A stretch of DNA of 64,000 bases from assembly GCA_964030785.1 (NCBI GenBank), contig OZ034968.1:49917230-49981229 (forward strand), written 5' to 3'. Shown here piece after piece: positions 50,841 to 63,947 of this stretch (the stretch's first letter is position 1; each line of letters begins with the position of its first letter). The notes beneath the pieces are model-generated. The model was not told where the DNA came from. It did no database searches and was given only the letters and a program-made list of their open reading frames with translations. Made by a program: the position numbers and the translations under genes. This DNA comes from Siderastrea siderea. Lineage: Eukaryota > Cnidaria > Anthozoa > Scleractinia > Rhizangiidae.

Positions 50841-53800
50841 TTAAGAGCGCATGTCTGTAAAAATCAGACAAAATCAAAATTCCACGGCAAGGGTGGAAAA
50901 TTCGATTTCTTTCATATTTTAATGTTTGATAGGTTAGGGTATAACTAAAATCACTGGATACTTTTTTTGGCAAAATATCCTTTTATTTCAAAGAAAAATG
51001 CAAATAACGAACTTCTGTTAAAATCGCCATTTGAAGGAGTAAATTATGACATCAATTTGAGGCGTCTGCGTGCAAAAACAAATCCCTCTGTCGTCTTTTA
51101 AACACTCAATTTTACTTTTGCAATCTCTCAAGAGCTTCAAAACTGATTTTGGTCGAAACTGCGTTGTTCTTTGTGTTTGAAATAATTTAATTTTGAAAGT
51201 ATACATTTCTCATCAGGAAAAGTACTTCGTGAATTAAATTATTTTTCACCATGTGCTAAACCTTTAAATCGATTCAGCTTCTGGCTGTTGAATTAAGAAA
51301 AGATGTTCTCAGGATTGCTGCAAAAAATTCTTTGGGCAAATGATTGAGAGCGACGCGAGAGCTTTTCAAAGTTCGTTAAAATGCAGGTTATTTGACCCTT
51401 CTTGGCAACATTCCATTCGCGAGTCACGCATATATTTTAATGTGTTTCGACCCATATGAGATCGAAAACGTCAAACAGAAAAACAGTTCGAAATGCTCTT
51501 ACCTCATTTGCTGTAGAGGACAGGTCCATAGGCCATTTCCGAGTGATTCTCTTGCCGTTCGACGTATTTTGGTCCTGTTGATGACGTCCAATGAACACCG
51601 CCAACTGGGTCAGTGTATTGTAAGCGGTCGAACAGCTCAACAACAACCTTTCTTGCAAAACGTTCGACATCTTTCTACACTGTGACATCTTACTCAACGG
51701 TTCAGTTGCTGGTCAGTGCTGCTTAGGTGGTAATACACAAAAAGGTTTTTATCACTACATGTCGCCGCTATTAACCTGCCCAGAGTTCTATCTAGAGCGC
51801 GTCACGCAATGCAAATCATCGGAATGGACATTTTGCTAGCGGGTAGGGGAAGGGCAAAATCTGCTCTGATTCTTTTTAAACGGCTCAGGTTTCGAGAAAT
51901 GGCAGTAACTAGTAATGGACCAAAAATACGAAACAAAATTAGTGCTACATTTAGGCACCTCAACCTCCCGTGTCAGAAGGCAGAAAAAGTAGTCACCCCT
52001 CGGCGTGAGTTGTAGGCATGCAAATAACAATGCTCGAACACGAAAATTAGCTAAAAAGGGTACGTGTACTAGCTTAAGTTAAAAACCTCTTCAAAACGTC
52101 AAGTCCAGAACATTAAAATCGTTTTTATCAGGGAAATTGCGATGTTTGTGCTTATTGCTTTGGCTTAGAGGGGGGACCTCGGGCATTTTTTTCACAAATC
52201 ATACATATTTACATACATGAATTGCTTCGTTACACAGAAGACGGTTGTTGTTGGTTCCATTTTCTTGTTGTCGAAGTTTGTGGTTACAACACCAGACGAA
52301 TCAAAAGCTTGAAAACAATCGTTCCCTTACTTTCATGCACCAAGAATACCCAGGCCCGTAGAAGGGGCAGGGGAGGGGGGGGGGTGCTCGAGCCCCCAGA
52401 ATTTTGGAAGTTGAAAAAACATTACAATATATGAGCCAAAAAATATATAATTAAAACGAATTAATGTGCAACGAATAGTCTTAAATGCTGATGCTAAAAG
52501 TTCCTTTTATAATTTTAAAACCTTTAAGGTGATGCCATTCAATTGCATTGCGCATAATTTCTGTGTATCAATTTTTGCGTGATTAGCGCGCGCACGAGCG
52601 CGCGCCCGTTCGAAACTTGGTAGGTTTTCTATTAAAACTGAGCTGTTGAGAGAAATGAGTTGTCGTTTTCTCCAAAACGAACTTGGTGACCCCTCTTTTT
52701 TATTCCATTTATTTGAAGAAAACACGACTCTGCATGATATATCTAAATTTTAAGAATTTTTCATTATTCAATTTTCTTATATTCTGATTAATTCCTTATT
52801 ACAATCTGATTTTAGGCATTTCACTGGAAGCGTGCATTTGCTCGATTTGCTTATTATTTCATTACTTTTATTTTTGAGGTAACTTTAAGGCCTTTTACTG
52901 TAACATTGTTTTGCTATCACAAGAATAATGCTTATATTTTATTGCTAGTGATAACTTTCTTAAAGTAGTGGGTGTCTCAGGAAGGCTTTTTAATGTTGCT
53001 GTCGACATGTAGCAAGGTACCTATATACTACAGCCCTGTAGCGTGAAATCAGACACGGTGACCCCCTCTTTTTATTTTATTTTTTCGATGTACTAGGTGT
53101 AATTAATAACTGTGCAAAGTTTCAACAAATTCTCATTACAACTTCTTTTTGGATGGAATCACCTTAACAGGGTTTGACATGTGTTGAGTCACTAGCCACC
53201 GGGCAAGTGGGCTTCAAAAATCTACTGGTCCACCGCACATTTCAGTCGCCCAGGTTCCTTACCAATGTCTTTCTTCACCCATATCACCTTGACCCTGGCA
53301 GTATAGCTTTACTGTGAAGGACCTTAATGCCTTTAATAGCTAAGCGACTGCTGTGTATTTGCTGTAAGCTTTAAGCTCATCATGTTGTTTTAAAACAAGT
53401 CTAAGGAACAAAACTGTTTTTATCTCACCAATCGACTGATAAAAGTTACGTAAACGTTTACGAGAGTTAGGTAAAACAGGTCCGAAATTCGTAGCTTGGC
53501 TGTCGAGATGTTTCAATTTTAACAAACCTTGAAACTTTAAGGGTACTTTTTTAAAACTGATGCTATAAATCTGGTGGATGTTGCCAACAACTTTGTCGGC
53601 GAAAGAGCAAACAGGAAGCAGCTTTTTGGCAAATTGTCAACGAACGATGTCCCCAAAAAGGTGTCGTCTTTGACGAAATCGACACAAACTGTGGCATTGT
53701 GAACAGAGTTAGTATCTACGTGAGTGTGTATCTTGAAGGGGGGGAAGGCTTAGACTAGGCCAATTTGCTCGCAGCATTTATTTCAGCCTTGGTACGGGCC

Positions 53801-55884
53801 TGATACCACAAGTTACAAGTCAGTTTTTACAACGAATGCTTGAATACAATGACGATATGTCCCAGCCATCGTGCAAGACTTGGAATAGTGTCGACCAGAA
53901 GCTGCAGCACAAGGGGCCGGGTCCCGGCAAGGAAAAGGGGAGTGGCCAAAAAGTGAAAGAGGACTGGGGAAAAAGGGATCTGAAGTTATCTTACGCGAGA
54001 CTGGTTTACTTGTAAAAGTTGGATCAGGTGAGATTTATATTCGCTTGTGCTCTATCCGAATATTAGCCAGGCTATCGATGGAAGCCTCACTCTTCTCTTC
54101 GTCCTCATTAAGGTGTATGTAGAACGAGAAAGAGGTATCAGACGTTTAAGGGCAAGATGCTTGACGTATTTCTGTTGTGATATCCTCATATCCATTATGA
54201 TAAGTATGCTGGCTGCTGTGAGAGATCTCGCTCACTGGGAACCTGTCTCAGTAAGATTCGTAAACAGAAATTCAGGAACAGAACCTCTTTTTTTGATACC
54301 ATGGTCGCGTGCCATATTTCACAGTCTTCAAACAGCACTAGCGTGCTGTTAGAAGCCCCACTCATTAGTCAGGACACACTAATGTAGACTATGTCAAACA
54401 ACTGACAAGAGAGCACAGTTAAAAACTTCGATCGCACCCGTTTGTTATGAAGAGAGAACCCTTCCTGTCCAAAACTCCATCCAACCCTTTAACAGTGAGC
54501 TGACTTTCACTCCTGATATAACTGTGCCTTGTACCGGTCCTGTGCCAGCTAAGAACCAGCAGACTGACACCAATGAACATTCGTAGAATACCCGCTCGTC
54601 AATTAACAAAAGGGAGCCCCTTATAGTTATAGGTTTTCCCGGTATTAAAGTTGGGTCTAGTTAATAATAGCGCCACTTCTGTTGCACCACTGAGCTGTAC
54701 AACGGTTCGAATTGCGTTTCAGACTACTAGGGTAACAAATACAATTTTTAATGGTTGTAACAACACTGGTAATAAGTAAGAAAGACACACAACCCCATTA
54801 AAACCACGAATAATCCCTGCAATTAACACTGTATGTTATTTTACTTCACCTCAAAGGTTTTGCCCTTCCCCTACCCCCTAAAATGCCTTTGATACGCATT
54901 GCGTGACAAACCAAATACGCACGCGGCGCCATACACCTTTGCTCCCAATTTAGCAGTCAAGTCTGATAATGCTTTTATGCACTGAAAACTGAGCAACACT
55001 CGTATTAAATCAACTGAACCGTTGAGTAAGATGCTGTAGTGCAGAAAGACGTCGAACGCTTTACAAGAAAAGATGGTGTCGTTGAGCTGTTCGACCGTTT
55101 ACAATTAAGTTGACCCAGTTGGCGCTGTTCATTCGGTTCATTGGACGTCATCAGCAGGACCAAAATACGACGGACGGCAAGAGAATCACACGAAAATGGC
55201 TTCTGGACCTGTCCTCTACAGCAAATGAGGTTAGAGCGTTTCGAAGTGTTTTTCTGTTTGACGTTTTCGATCTCATAAGGGTCGAGAAACACATCAAAAT
55301 ATGTGCGTGACTCGCGAATGGAATGTTGCAAGGAAGGGTCAAAAAACTTGCATTTTAACGAACTTTGAAAAGCTCTTGCGTCGCTCTCAATCATTTGCCC
55401 AAAGAAATTTTTGCAGCAATCCTGAGAACATCTTTTCTTAGTTCAACAGCCAGAAGCTGAATCGATTTGAAGGTTTAGCACATGGTGAAAAGTAATTTAA
55501 ATCACAAAGTACTTTTCCTGATGAGAAATGTATACTTTCAAAATTAAATTATTTCAAACACAAACAACAACGCAGTTTCTACCAAAATCATTCTTGAAGC
55601 TCTTGAGAGATTGCAAAAGTAGATTTGGGTGTTTTAAAGACGACAGAGGGATTTGTTTTTGCACGCAGACGCCTCAATTTGTTGTCATAATTTACTGCTT
55701 CAAATGGCGATTTTAACAGAAGTTCGTTATTTGCATTTTTCTTTGAAATAAAAGGATATTTTGCCAAAAAAAGTATCCAGTGATTTTAGTTATACCCTAA
55801 CCTATCTAACATTAAAATATGAAAGAAATCGAATTTTCCGCCCTTGCCGCGTTGTGTTCGATTTTTACAGACAAGCGCTCTTAA
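50841..55884. mobile_element. TTAA-flanked DNA element with terminal inverted repeats of about 870 bp
   Basis: TTAA-GAGCGC at 50841 and GCGCTC-TTAA at 55875-55884. The arms 50845-51709 and about 55009-55880 are reverse complements over their whole length (GTCTGTAAAAATC, AGGTTAGGGTATAACTAAAA, GCAAAAACAAATCCCTCTGT). TTAA targets are used by piggyBac- and Kolobok-type elements. The interior (51.7-55.0 kb) has no transposase that I can see, so it is non-autonomous or decayed. Confidence 0.7.
51710..55008. other. Interior of the TTAA element, no gene recognised
   Basis: AT-rich stretches (about 52400-53150), a GCGCGCACGAGCGCGCGC word (about 52588) and short ORFs only. The longest, 54047-54352 (MLYPNISQAIDGSL...), has no motif. 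Confidence 0.4.
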
Positions 55885-55894
55885 TCGTTACTTG

Positions 55895-56250
55895 TGCCGT
55901 AAATGTCCTGGAGGGAGACAGGACGACGGCTTGGTGACCGCTTACAAGAGCATCGGCTGGACGTGATTAAGGAGAAAGTGGCTCTGCCAGTACCAAGTCG
56001 GTTTTCGAGTCGGGACCATAGACTGTTGGATGTGATGGTTGCAATAAACACAGTGGGAAGAGAAGAACTGGAGAAAAAGCGATGAAATGCGTTACATCTT
56101 CAGATACAGCACCTTTGCGCCGAGGGTCATAATTAAGAGGTTCTTTCTTTGTGACTGTATGCTAGACTGACGTGGGCGTACTCTCTCCTGTGCGCTCGAA
56201 TTGTCGAATATTTCAATTTCTTGTCTTTTTTTGGGTACCAAATCAACAAA
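55895..56250. repeat. Element P, fourth copy (5' part)
   Basis: GAGACAGGACGACGGCTTGG, AAGTCGGTTTTCGAGTCGGG and GCGATGAAATGCGTTACATC match 42318-42515. Directly follows the TTAA element, which may have inserted into a larger P copy (compare 49950-50740 on the other side). Confidence 0.65.
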
Positions 56251-56639
56251 CTATTACAGTTTTCTGACCGTGATAAAGGCATTACTGCCGAAACGTCAGT
56301 TGGTCATTATTTCAGGGTTGAAACTTACATCATTCAGATTACATTAGGTTAGAAATATCACAATCGTGTCAGACGAAAAGGTCGTTGTATCCCCGAACAA
56401 ACAGAGCGAGGACTAGTGAGCTGTCAGCTGATAGCAGAGCCGGCGTCAACATACGCTCAATCCCACAAAGCTTAACGCGTTCTTGGTTACCAGTGGAAAG
56501 CCTGTCTTAGCACACCATTGAAACCTTGGAATAACCACTTAGATTTCGTCAACAAGCATGTATACGTCGCTAAAGCTAAACCAAGACGGACGCACTTTTT
56601 GGCGCTCCGCCGTCGTTCACTGTGTAAGTTCTTCTAAGA

Positions 56640-57430
56640 ACCCAAAACCAGATGATGTCGGAGGAAGAAGCGGTAAAAGAAGACTCCAGACATAAAAAAA
56701 AGAAAAAGAAGTAAAGGGTCGCAAGCCAGCGAGGAAAATGAGTCGGCTGCGTGTTCATGTCATGATTGCGCAAGTATGGCGAACTCGATCGCTTGAATGG
56801 GGAAGAAACTTGACAAGGCTTTACGATGTATGCAAGAAATTGAAAGCCTAAAACAGGAGCAAAGCGATCTGGAAATCAAAAACAAAGAGTTAGAAGGAAA
56901 CCTAGATTTTGCCAATTTCTAAAATTGCAACTCTGGAGAATAAGGTAGCAGATCAAGACAAGGCTATCGGTGAGCTAAAAGGAGGTGTGAAAGCGCTAAC
57001 AAAGCAAGCTGAAGAAGAAACGCAACGCGCAGTTAAGCTCGAAAGCCATAACCGTCGTAACAATCTCAACTTTTTCAATATTCCAGAGCAAGAAGATGAA
57101 ACGGCTACTAAATCTGAATCTATTCTTCGCAACTTTATGGAAGTCAGGCTTAAGCTGAACAAAGAGGACGCTAACGACATCTCGTTCGAACGTGTTCATC
57201 GAGTCAGAAAACCAAGCGCCTCTGGAGGGAAACCAAGACCATTAATTCCTAAGTTTACTTTCTACAGGGACAAGGAATTTGTTTTGTCAAAAGCAAAAAA
57301 TCTTCGGGGAACTGATTTCGCAATTGCTCGTGACTTTCCTAAGGAGATTGTTGGCGAAAGAAGGCGTCTTGTTCCATTTTCAAAAGACGCCAAGGATAAT
57401 GGTCAAGTCGCGAAGTTAACCTACAATTAG
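56640..57430 (+). pseudogene. ORF1 of an L1/Tx1-like LINE
   Basis: Open from 56909 to TAG at 57430; an N-terminal part (MGKKLDKALRCMQEIESLKQ, about 56798) is separated by a stop at 56921. Heptad-rich coiled coil (KVADQDKAIGELKGGVKALT), then RRNNLNFFNIPEQEDE and ANDISFERVHRVRK, the RRM-like part of L1 ORF1 proteins, which coat the RNA and chaperone it. The broken N-terminus marks it as decayed. Confidence 0.7.
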
Positions 57431-57812
57431 CTTTACATCAATGGACAGCTATTTAAGCCACAAACTGTCTGTACTAGCGAGCAGTGATTACCTCTAGAGC
57501 CTAAATATACATGGAACTGTTTTACATAGATCTCTCTTCCGTCGGCTTTTGTTTGGGTTCTCGTAGCAAAGCTATCGTCTCAGTCAGGACACAAATCGAT
57601 TTGGCTATTTAGTGATCGAGCCACATAGGGCTCTCATGTCTCAGTCGTTTATTGTGTGCTGTGGTTTTTCTTTTGTTGGCTGGTATTTTTGTTTTTTAGT
57701 GGTGTCAGGAGTCTCTCATAAACGACTTATTTGTTTCCATCGATCAGTATCAACGCAATTTAAGAGTTTCAGGTATGTACTTACAGTTTTTTATCTTATG
57801 ACTCCTTGCTAA
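57431..57812 (+). other. Inter-ORF region of the L1/Tx1-like LINE
   Basis: No domain seen. A short ORF (57612-57812) is of no recognisable type. Confidence 0.4.
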
Positions 57813-58857
57813 ATGGCTGCACGCAGTTCCGAATCATTTCAACTAAAAACAATCTCGTTAAACGTCAGGGGAATTAATCAATGAATCAAGCGAAGAAAAC
57901 TATTCAGGTGGCTCTACCACCAGCGTGCACAGTGTTGTTTATTACAAGAAACCTATAGTGACGAGAAATGCATAAGCTCGTGGGAAGCTGAATGGGGTGG
58001 AAAGGTCTATGCTGCCCATGGTAGTAAAGACAGCAAGGGTGTTATGTTTTTAATGAACCCAATTTCGATTGTCAAGTAGAAAATTGCATTAAAGACAAAA
58101 ACGGAAGATTCATTATTTTAGATCTGAAAGCTGATGATTCGCACCTAATTTTAGTTAGCATTTACGCGCCAAATGATTCCGCGCAGCAAATAACGTTCTT
58201 TAAAAATTTACAGGGTGTTTTACTCTCCTTTTCTGGAGAGAATATTATCATTGGAGGTGATTTTAATTGTCCTCTGACTTCTTCAGATAAACTAGGTGGT
58301 AGAGCGGTCCATTGCAAACAAAACGTTATTGACGAAATCACAAAACTCTCATCGCTGTACTCATTATCTGACGTGTGGCGTGTAAAAAATGGTGACAAAC
58401 AGGGTTTTTCATGGCGAAATAAGGCGCTGAAGGTGCAATGTCGTCTTGATTATGTTTTAATGTCAAAAAGCCTTTTGAACATTTCCAAAGAATGCGTGTT
58501 AATATTCGCTCCTAACACTGATCACTCGGCTGTTGTAACGCTGATTCAATCAGAAGAACTTTCCAGAAAATCAGGACGAGGGTTCTGAAAGTTCAATTCG
58601 TCCCTTTTAGAGGACAATGAGTATGTAAATGTCATCCGTAAATGTATCGTGTCTGCAAAGGATAAATATAAAGACATTGAAGACTGTGGGTTAAAATGGG
58701 ATCTCATCAAAATGGAATTACGCGGTTTCTCTATTGCCTATGGTAAAAGAAAGGCGTCAAAGAAGAGATCACGTGAGAAAGATCTTCAAAACCAATTGAA
58801 TGCATTGCTAGCTAATTCACAGAATTCACGAAATAATCCTCATTACCTTCACGAGTT
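57813..58857 (+). pseudogene. ORF2 of the L1/Tx1-like LINE, endonuclease part
   Basis: Starts MAARSSESFQLKTISLNVRG, with one TGA soon after (57885) and a frame break near 58075. Endonuclease landmarks of the APE family follow: LLQETYSD, LVSIYAPN, IIGGDFNCP, SDVWR, CRLDYVLMS, DHSAV (catalytic His-Asp region at about 58518). A stop at 58586 separates it from KRSREKDLQNQLNALL, the helical linker. It is interrupted at about 58858 by another LINE and resumes at about 61217. Confidence 0.8.
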
Positions 58858-61216
58858 ACATAAGTTACCGAAACCTGTTCCCCAAGTGGCGAATATCCGT
58901 AGCTTTAAGAACTATAATTCCAACCAGTTCGTGATGGATTTAGCTGACAAAGCCGAAAGCTTGCTATCGATTTTCAGTTCAAACGATGTCAACACCAAGC
59001 TTGCAATATTGGATGACACTCTTCAGTCTGTTTTGAGCACCCATGCGCCCATTAAATCCATCAACATCCGCAGCAGACCTTGTCCCTTTGTCAATCAGGA
59101 AATTAAAGATCTAATGAAATCCAGAGATGATCTACTGAAACGATACCATCAAACACGTGATGCGGAAGACTGGGCTAGGTTCAAAGAATCGCGCAACATG
59201 GTGAAGAAAACGCTCATAGAAGCGGAAAGGAGCCACACCTATGACGAAGTGAGATGACATAAAGACAACCCAAGTTCCCTCTGGAAGATCATTAACCTGG
59301 CCCTCCCCGCCAAGGACAAGGAAAGGCAAATATATTCCAAAGATCTAAAATCAGTCGCAAATGACTTTAATCAGTTCTTTGTAACTGTCGGCAGAAATGC
59401 GTCAGAAGCCTCCCTGCGCCTGGCCCTGGAGAATAACATACCAATTTCTGATGAGACTGATATAGTCCCCTACTCTGTTGGTGAGCTCTTTAATCTTAGG
59501 CCCGTGTCATGTGAGGAAGTCCGCCGAGTTGTAATGTCTCTGCCACTTAACAAGGCCCCCGGCCCTGACAAAGTGAACGCACGCATAATCAGAGACTGCC
59601 TCCCAGTCATTCTAGGCCCTTTGACTGAGATAATAAATTGTTCAATTCTCACCAGCTCATTCCCCGATAAGTGGAAAGAAGCCGAAGCCACACCTATTCT
59701 AAAAGATGGAGACCACGAGGTAGCGTCCAATAATAGACCTTTATCACTACTAGCTGTCGCTTCGAAGGTTTGCGAGAAAATAGTTCTCAGTCAATTCTCC
59801 ACCTACCGTTTTGATAACAACAAATTAACATCTCACCAAAGCGGCAACAAAAAGGCTCATTCAACTGAGACTTTGAACATTTTCCTTACTTACCATATTT
59901 TAGAAGCCATGGATAAAAAGAAGCTCACGGCTCTCGTCCTATTAGATCTATCGAAAGCGTTCGATAGCATTCAACATCAAAAGCTGCTTCTCAAGCTTTC
60001 TAAAGTGGGTGCCTCGCCCTCCACAATTAAGTGGTTTAAAGGCTACTTAACTGGACGCTTTCAGTCTGTCCGAATCGACTCCACCCTTTCGGACCCACTT
60101 CCAATAACACACGGAGTTCCCCAGGGAGCAATACTGTCGCCACTTCTGTTCTGTATTTACCTGAACGATTTACCATCGGCCCCTAAAGTATGCAACCTGG
60201 AATCCTATGTGGATGATTCGAAAGTTTTCCTCTCATTTCCAATATCAGATGTGAACTCGGTGATCGGGAAACTTGAACAGGATTTACGCAACGTGGCCCA
60301 ATGGTGCTGTGCTAACAACCTCCTCATAAATCCCAACCTCCTCATAAATCCCAGCAAAACCAAGCTGCTCTTCATTGGAACAAGACAGCTGATGGCTACG
60401 TTACCAGAACTGCCCCAAGTGTCCTTTCTTGGTTCAACACTCCATCCAGCTACCTCTGCCAAGGACCTTGGAGTCATCCTGGACCCTAACTTGTCATACG
60501 ACCAGCACATCACTCATGTCGTATCATCCTGTTTTTCCTAACTTTATCAAATAAATCGAGTAAGAGACAGCTTTGACGAGGACACAGTTAAATTACTTAT
60601 AACTTCGTTAGTATTTAGTAAAATGCTTTATTGCTCTACTGTTTGGTCGAACACTTCATTAGGAAATATTAATGTTACAATCCATACAAAATTTTGCAAG
60701 TAAGATAGTCACCAATTCAAAGAAGTATGACCATGTAACACCTCTGTTACGCCAGCTTAACTGGCTGCTAGTAAAGCAAATGTTATATCTAAAAGACGCG
60801 GTAATGACCTATAAATGTGTCAATGGTCTAGCTCCGTTATACCTTAGCGTGAAACTGACTAAGCGATCAAACATGCATTCACGTAATACGCGTAAGCGCG
60901 ATTCTTTGAATACCCCGTTGTTTAGAACTACCGCTGGTCAGCGCACCTTCCAATATCGCGCGGCCAACATATGGAACAATCTAGACAGCCAAATGAAGAA
61001 CTATAGCCTGAAAAAGTTCAAGGTCGAAATGAAGGACAAATTACTCAGTAGTTTATTATGATAATATTACGCATTGATACTCATTGATATATACATATAT
61101 ATTTATTAGATAATTTTTATGCTATTTATTGTACATTAGGATTTTAGTATTAATTATTATTATATTATTGTAAATAGTTATTGAAAAGCCTGTCAAGGAA
61201 TAACCATTAAAGACCA
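58858..61216 (+). mobile_element. CR1/L2-like LINE, 5'-truncated, nested in the L1/Tx1-like LINE
   Basis: Begins in the ORF2 linker (RSFKNYNSNQFVMDL, HAPIKSINIRSRPCPF). RT frame 59504-60541: NKAPGPDKVNARII, LVLLDLSKAFDSIQHQ, HGVPQGAILSPLLFCIYLND, and the active-site box YVDDSK, a variant usual in L2-type elements. A TAA at 60539 and a frameshift before 60672 break it; the C-terminal part 60672-61061 (KYDHVTPLLRQLNWL, TTAGQRTFQYRAANIWNNLD) is intact. It ends with ACCAAGACCAAG at about 61216, a short 3' tail repeat typical of this group. Confidence 0.85.
59504..60541 (+). pseudogene. Reverse transcriptase of the CR1/L2-like LINE
   Basis: 345 residues, RT fingers and palm complete: LSKAFDSI (motif A, Asp), GVPQGAILSPLL (motif B), YVDDSK (motif C, both Asp present), SKTKLLF, LGVILD. 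The phrase LLINPN is duplicated (18-nt tandem repeat at about 60318-60353), which would distort the thumb-side strand. The premature stop at 60539-60541 removes the C-terminal domain. Confidence 0.85.
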
Positions 61217-63947
61217 AGACCAAGCTGAATTGAACAAAATCATGGAGCACAAAATTAAAGGAACAATCTTAAGAAGTAAGGTCAGATGGCATGAAAAAAG
61301 AGAAAAAACCCAAGATACTTTCTAAACCTAGAAAACGGTGCTGCCTGAAAGAAAAAAGTAACCAAGCTTTTGCTAGAGGATAGTACGGAAACAAATGACC
61401 CGGATGTAATTTTTAAGAAACAAGAAGAGTTTTTCTCGAATTTATATAAGTCGTAAGGCCCCTCTGTAGAAAATTCAAACTGTGGTATTTTCTTTAACAG
61501 CAAAAATATGACCAGAAAAAATATGGTCAGAGGAAATGTCCAATAGTTGTGAAGGCAAAATCGCCGGGGATGAATGCTTATTGGCTCTGAAGGAGTTTGA
61601 AAACGGCAAGTCTCCCGGCTCGGATGGTTTTACGGCTGAATTTTCCAAATTCTTTTGGAAAGAGCTTACTGAAAATCTAACTTCCAGCCTTAACCATGCT
61701 TTTGAGGAGGGTGAACGTTTAATTTGTCAAAGAAGAGGAATAATTTCCCTTCTCCCTAAAAGAGCAAATCTACCAAGAATTTAAACAACCTACGCCCGAT
61801 TTCACAGTTAAACACAGACTATAAAATTGCTACCAAAGTCTTGGCAAGAAGATTGGAAAGGGTCCTTCCTTTCATTATTAACCCAGATCAAACCTGGTAG
61901 ATCAAAGGGAGATGAATAGGTGAAAACATAACGTTAATTAGCGATCTGATTGACTACACCAAGCAAAAAAATATTCCACGTATTGCTATCTTTCTTGATT
62001 TCCACAAAGCGTTCGACTCCGTGGAATGGGATTACATCGCAAAGGTTCTTGATGTGTTCAAGTTCGCGGAAGATTTCAAGTGTTGGGTAAACGTTTCTTA
62101 TACTGATATATCCAGTTGCGTCATAAACAACGGCTTCGCGTCACCTTTTTTTAAGCTCAAGCGTGGCGTGACACAGGGCTGTCCACTGTCTGGGTTGCTT
62201 TTTGTTTTAGCTATTGAATTGATTGCACTTGCAATAAAAAATGACCCTCTGATACAAGGTATCTGTGTGGGCAAAGAAGAAATTAAATTAACACAGTACG
62301 CCGATGATACGACGGTTTTCGTTAAGAATACAACTTCCGTGGAAGTGCTGCTTCGCATTCTCGAAAAATTTAAAAAGTGTTCCTAGAAATTAATACACAC
62401 AAGTCTGAAGCGTTGTGGTTAGGCTCGTGGAAGGAACGTCTTGACAAACCGTTTGGCGTTAAGTGGCCTAAAGAGTCTGTTTACGCCCTTGGCATTCATT
62501 TTTCAAATGATGCTAATCTCGTGCATAAACTGAATTTTCATGGCAAATTGGAAAAACTTGAAAAAATCTTAACGGCTGGAGAAGAAGAAAGCTAACTCTC
62601 TATGGAAAGATTAACATTATTAAAACTCTCGGTTTTATCAAAGCTTATTTTCAGCGCTTCAGTCCTGCCCATTCCTGAAAACTTCTCTCAAGAAGTAAAC
62701 AAATTAACATTTAAGTTCCTGTGGGACGCCAAGCCCGCTAAAATTAAGAAATCCACCATCACTGGACTGAAAGAGAAAGGTGGACTAAAAATGATACATT
62801 TCGATTATATAAACAAAGCTCTAAAATGTTCTTGGATCAACAGGTTTACCAATGGCAATAAGGGAGCGTGGAAAATAATACCAGATAATACAACTGCGCA
62901 TCTAGGAGGCTTCTCTTTCCTTCTTCAGTGCAACTACAAAGTCAAGGATCTCGATGTGAAAAAGGTACCGCATTTTTACGAACGAGTGCTTAAATATTGG
63001 GAGGAGGTTACATGCTTGGCGGGCAAGGCTGATCTTAATCCAAACGAAACATTCATCCGGAACAACAAACACATTAAAATCAACAAAAAACTCTGTTTTT
63101 TCCAGCGTGTTACCACAGAGGAATCTACAAAATTAAAGATCTAAGAAGTGATAACGGTAAATTTCTCCCTTTTGACGTTTTTTGTCGTATGTTTGATGTT
63201 CAAGCTTGTTTTACAACATACTATGGTCTATGTAATTCAATCCGTCAAAATTGGAATGCTATCTCCAAAGAATCCCATGGCGTTTTAGAATTAATTTCAA
63301 ATTGGCGTACTAACAACTCGAACTTAACCACTGCAGATCTGCTGAGTGTTATCGCAGATAGTAAATTTGTGCCTCCTTCATCCGAGCAAAAAATTCTTAA
63401 TTCAGCTATCTCTAAAGATAACTTATGAAAAGTATATCTTCTACCATGGAGTATATAAAAGGAAATCAAATTGTGCATGTTTCAGTTTAAAATTATTCAT
63501 AACGCAGTGTTCAAAAAGGACAAGCTTTTCAAAGCAAATATTTTACAGGATGATAAATGTTTTCACTGCAAAGACAAAGCAGAAACACTTTTGCATTTGC
63601 TTGTCCACTGTCCACATACAGTGGCTTTTTGGAATGATTTTCGGGAATGGTGGCGAAAAAATACCCATGTTGTACTGAACCTTACACCTACTAAGGTGTT
63701 ATATGGTGTGATAGATAGCTCAAGGTTCTGCACGCTACTCAATTTGGTCCTGTTAGTTGCCAAGTTCTACATATACCGATGCAGTCTAGACGATATGCCC
63801 CTATACGTTCCTATGTTTGAAACAGACTTACGTGAAAAAGCAAGGATTGACAAAGATATTGCCACGAGAAATGGTAACATAAAGCATTTCAAGATTAAAT
63901 GGGAATCTCTGATCCGTAGAAAATTTATTGGAAATGTCGATATTTGA
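61217..63947 (+). pseudogene. ORF2 of the L1/Tx1-like LINE, reverse transcriptase and C-terminal part
   Basis: Resumes with NKIMEHKIKGTILRSKVRWH. RT pieces in shifting frames: KSPGSDGFTAEFSKFFW (61610), FLDFHKAFDSVEWDYI (61990), LKRGVTQGCPLSGLLFVLAI (62155), QYADDTTVF (62295, active site). Then SKLIFSASVLPIPENFSQEV and EKGGLKMIHFDYINKAL, the C-terminal domain of Tx1/L1-type elements, and a zinc-knuckle HCKDKAETLLHLLVHC followed by AFWNDFREWW; stop at 63947. At least five stops or frameshifts, so inactive. The 3' UTR continues to the window end. Confidence 0.85.

Noticed and set aside
59470..60513. Minus-strand ORFs opposite the reverse transcriptase
   Set aside because: Shadows of the CR1/L2-like RT frame.
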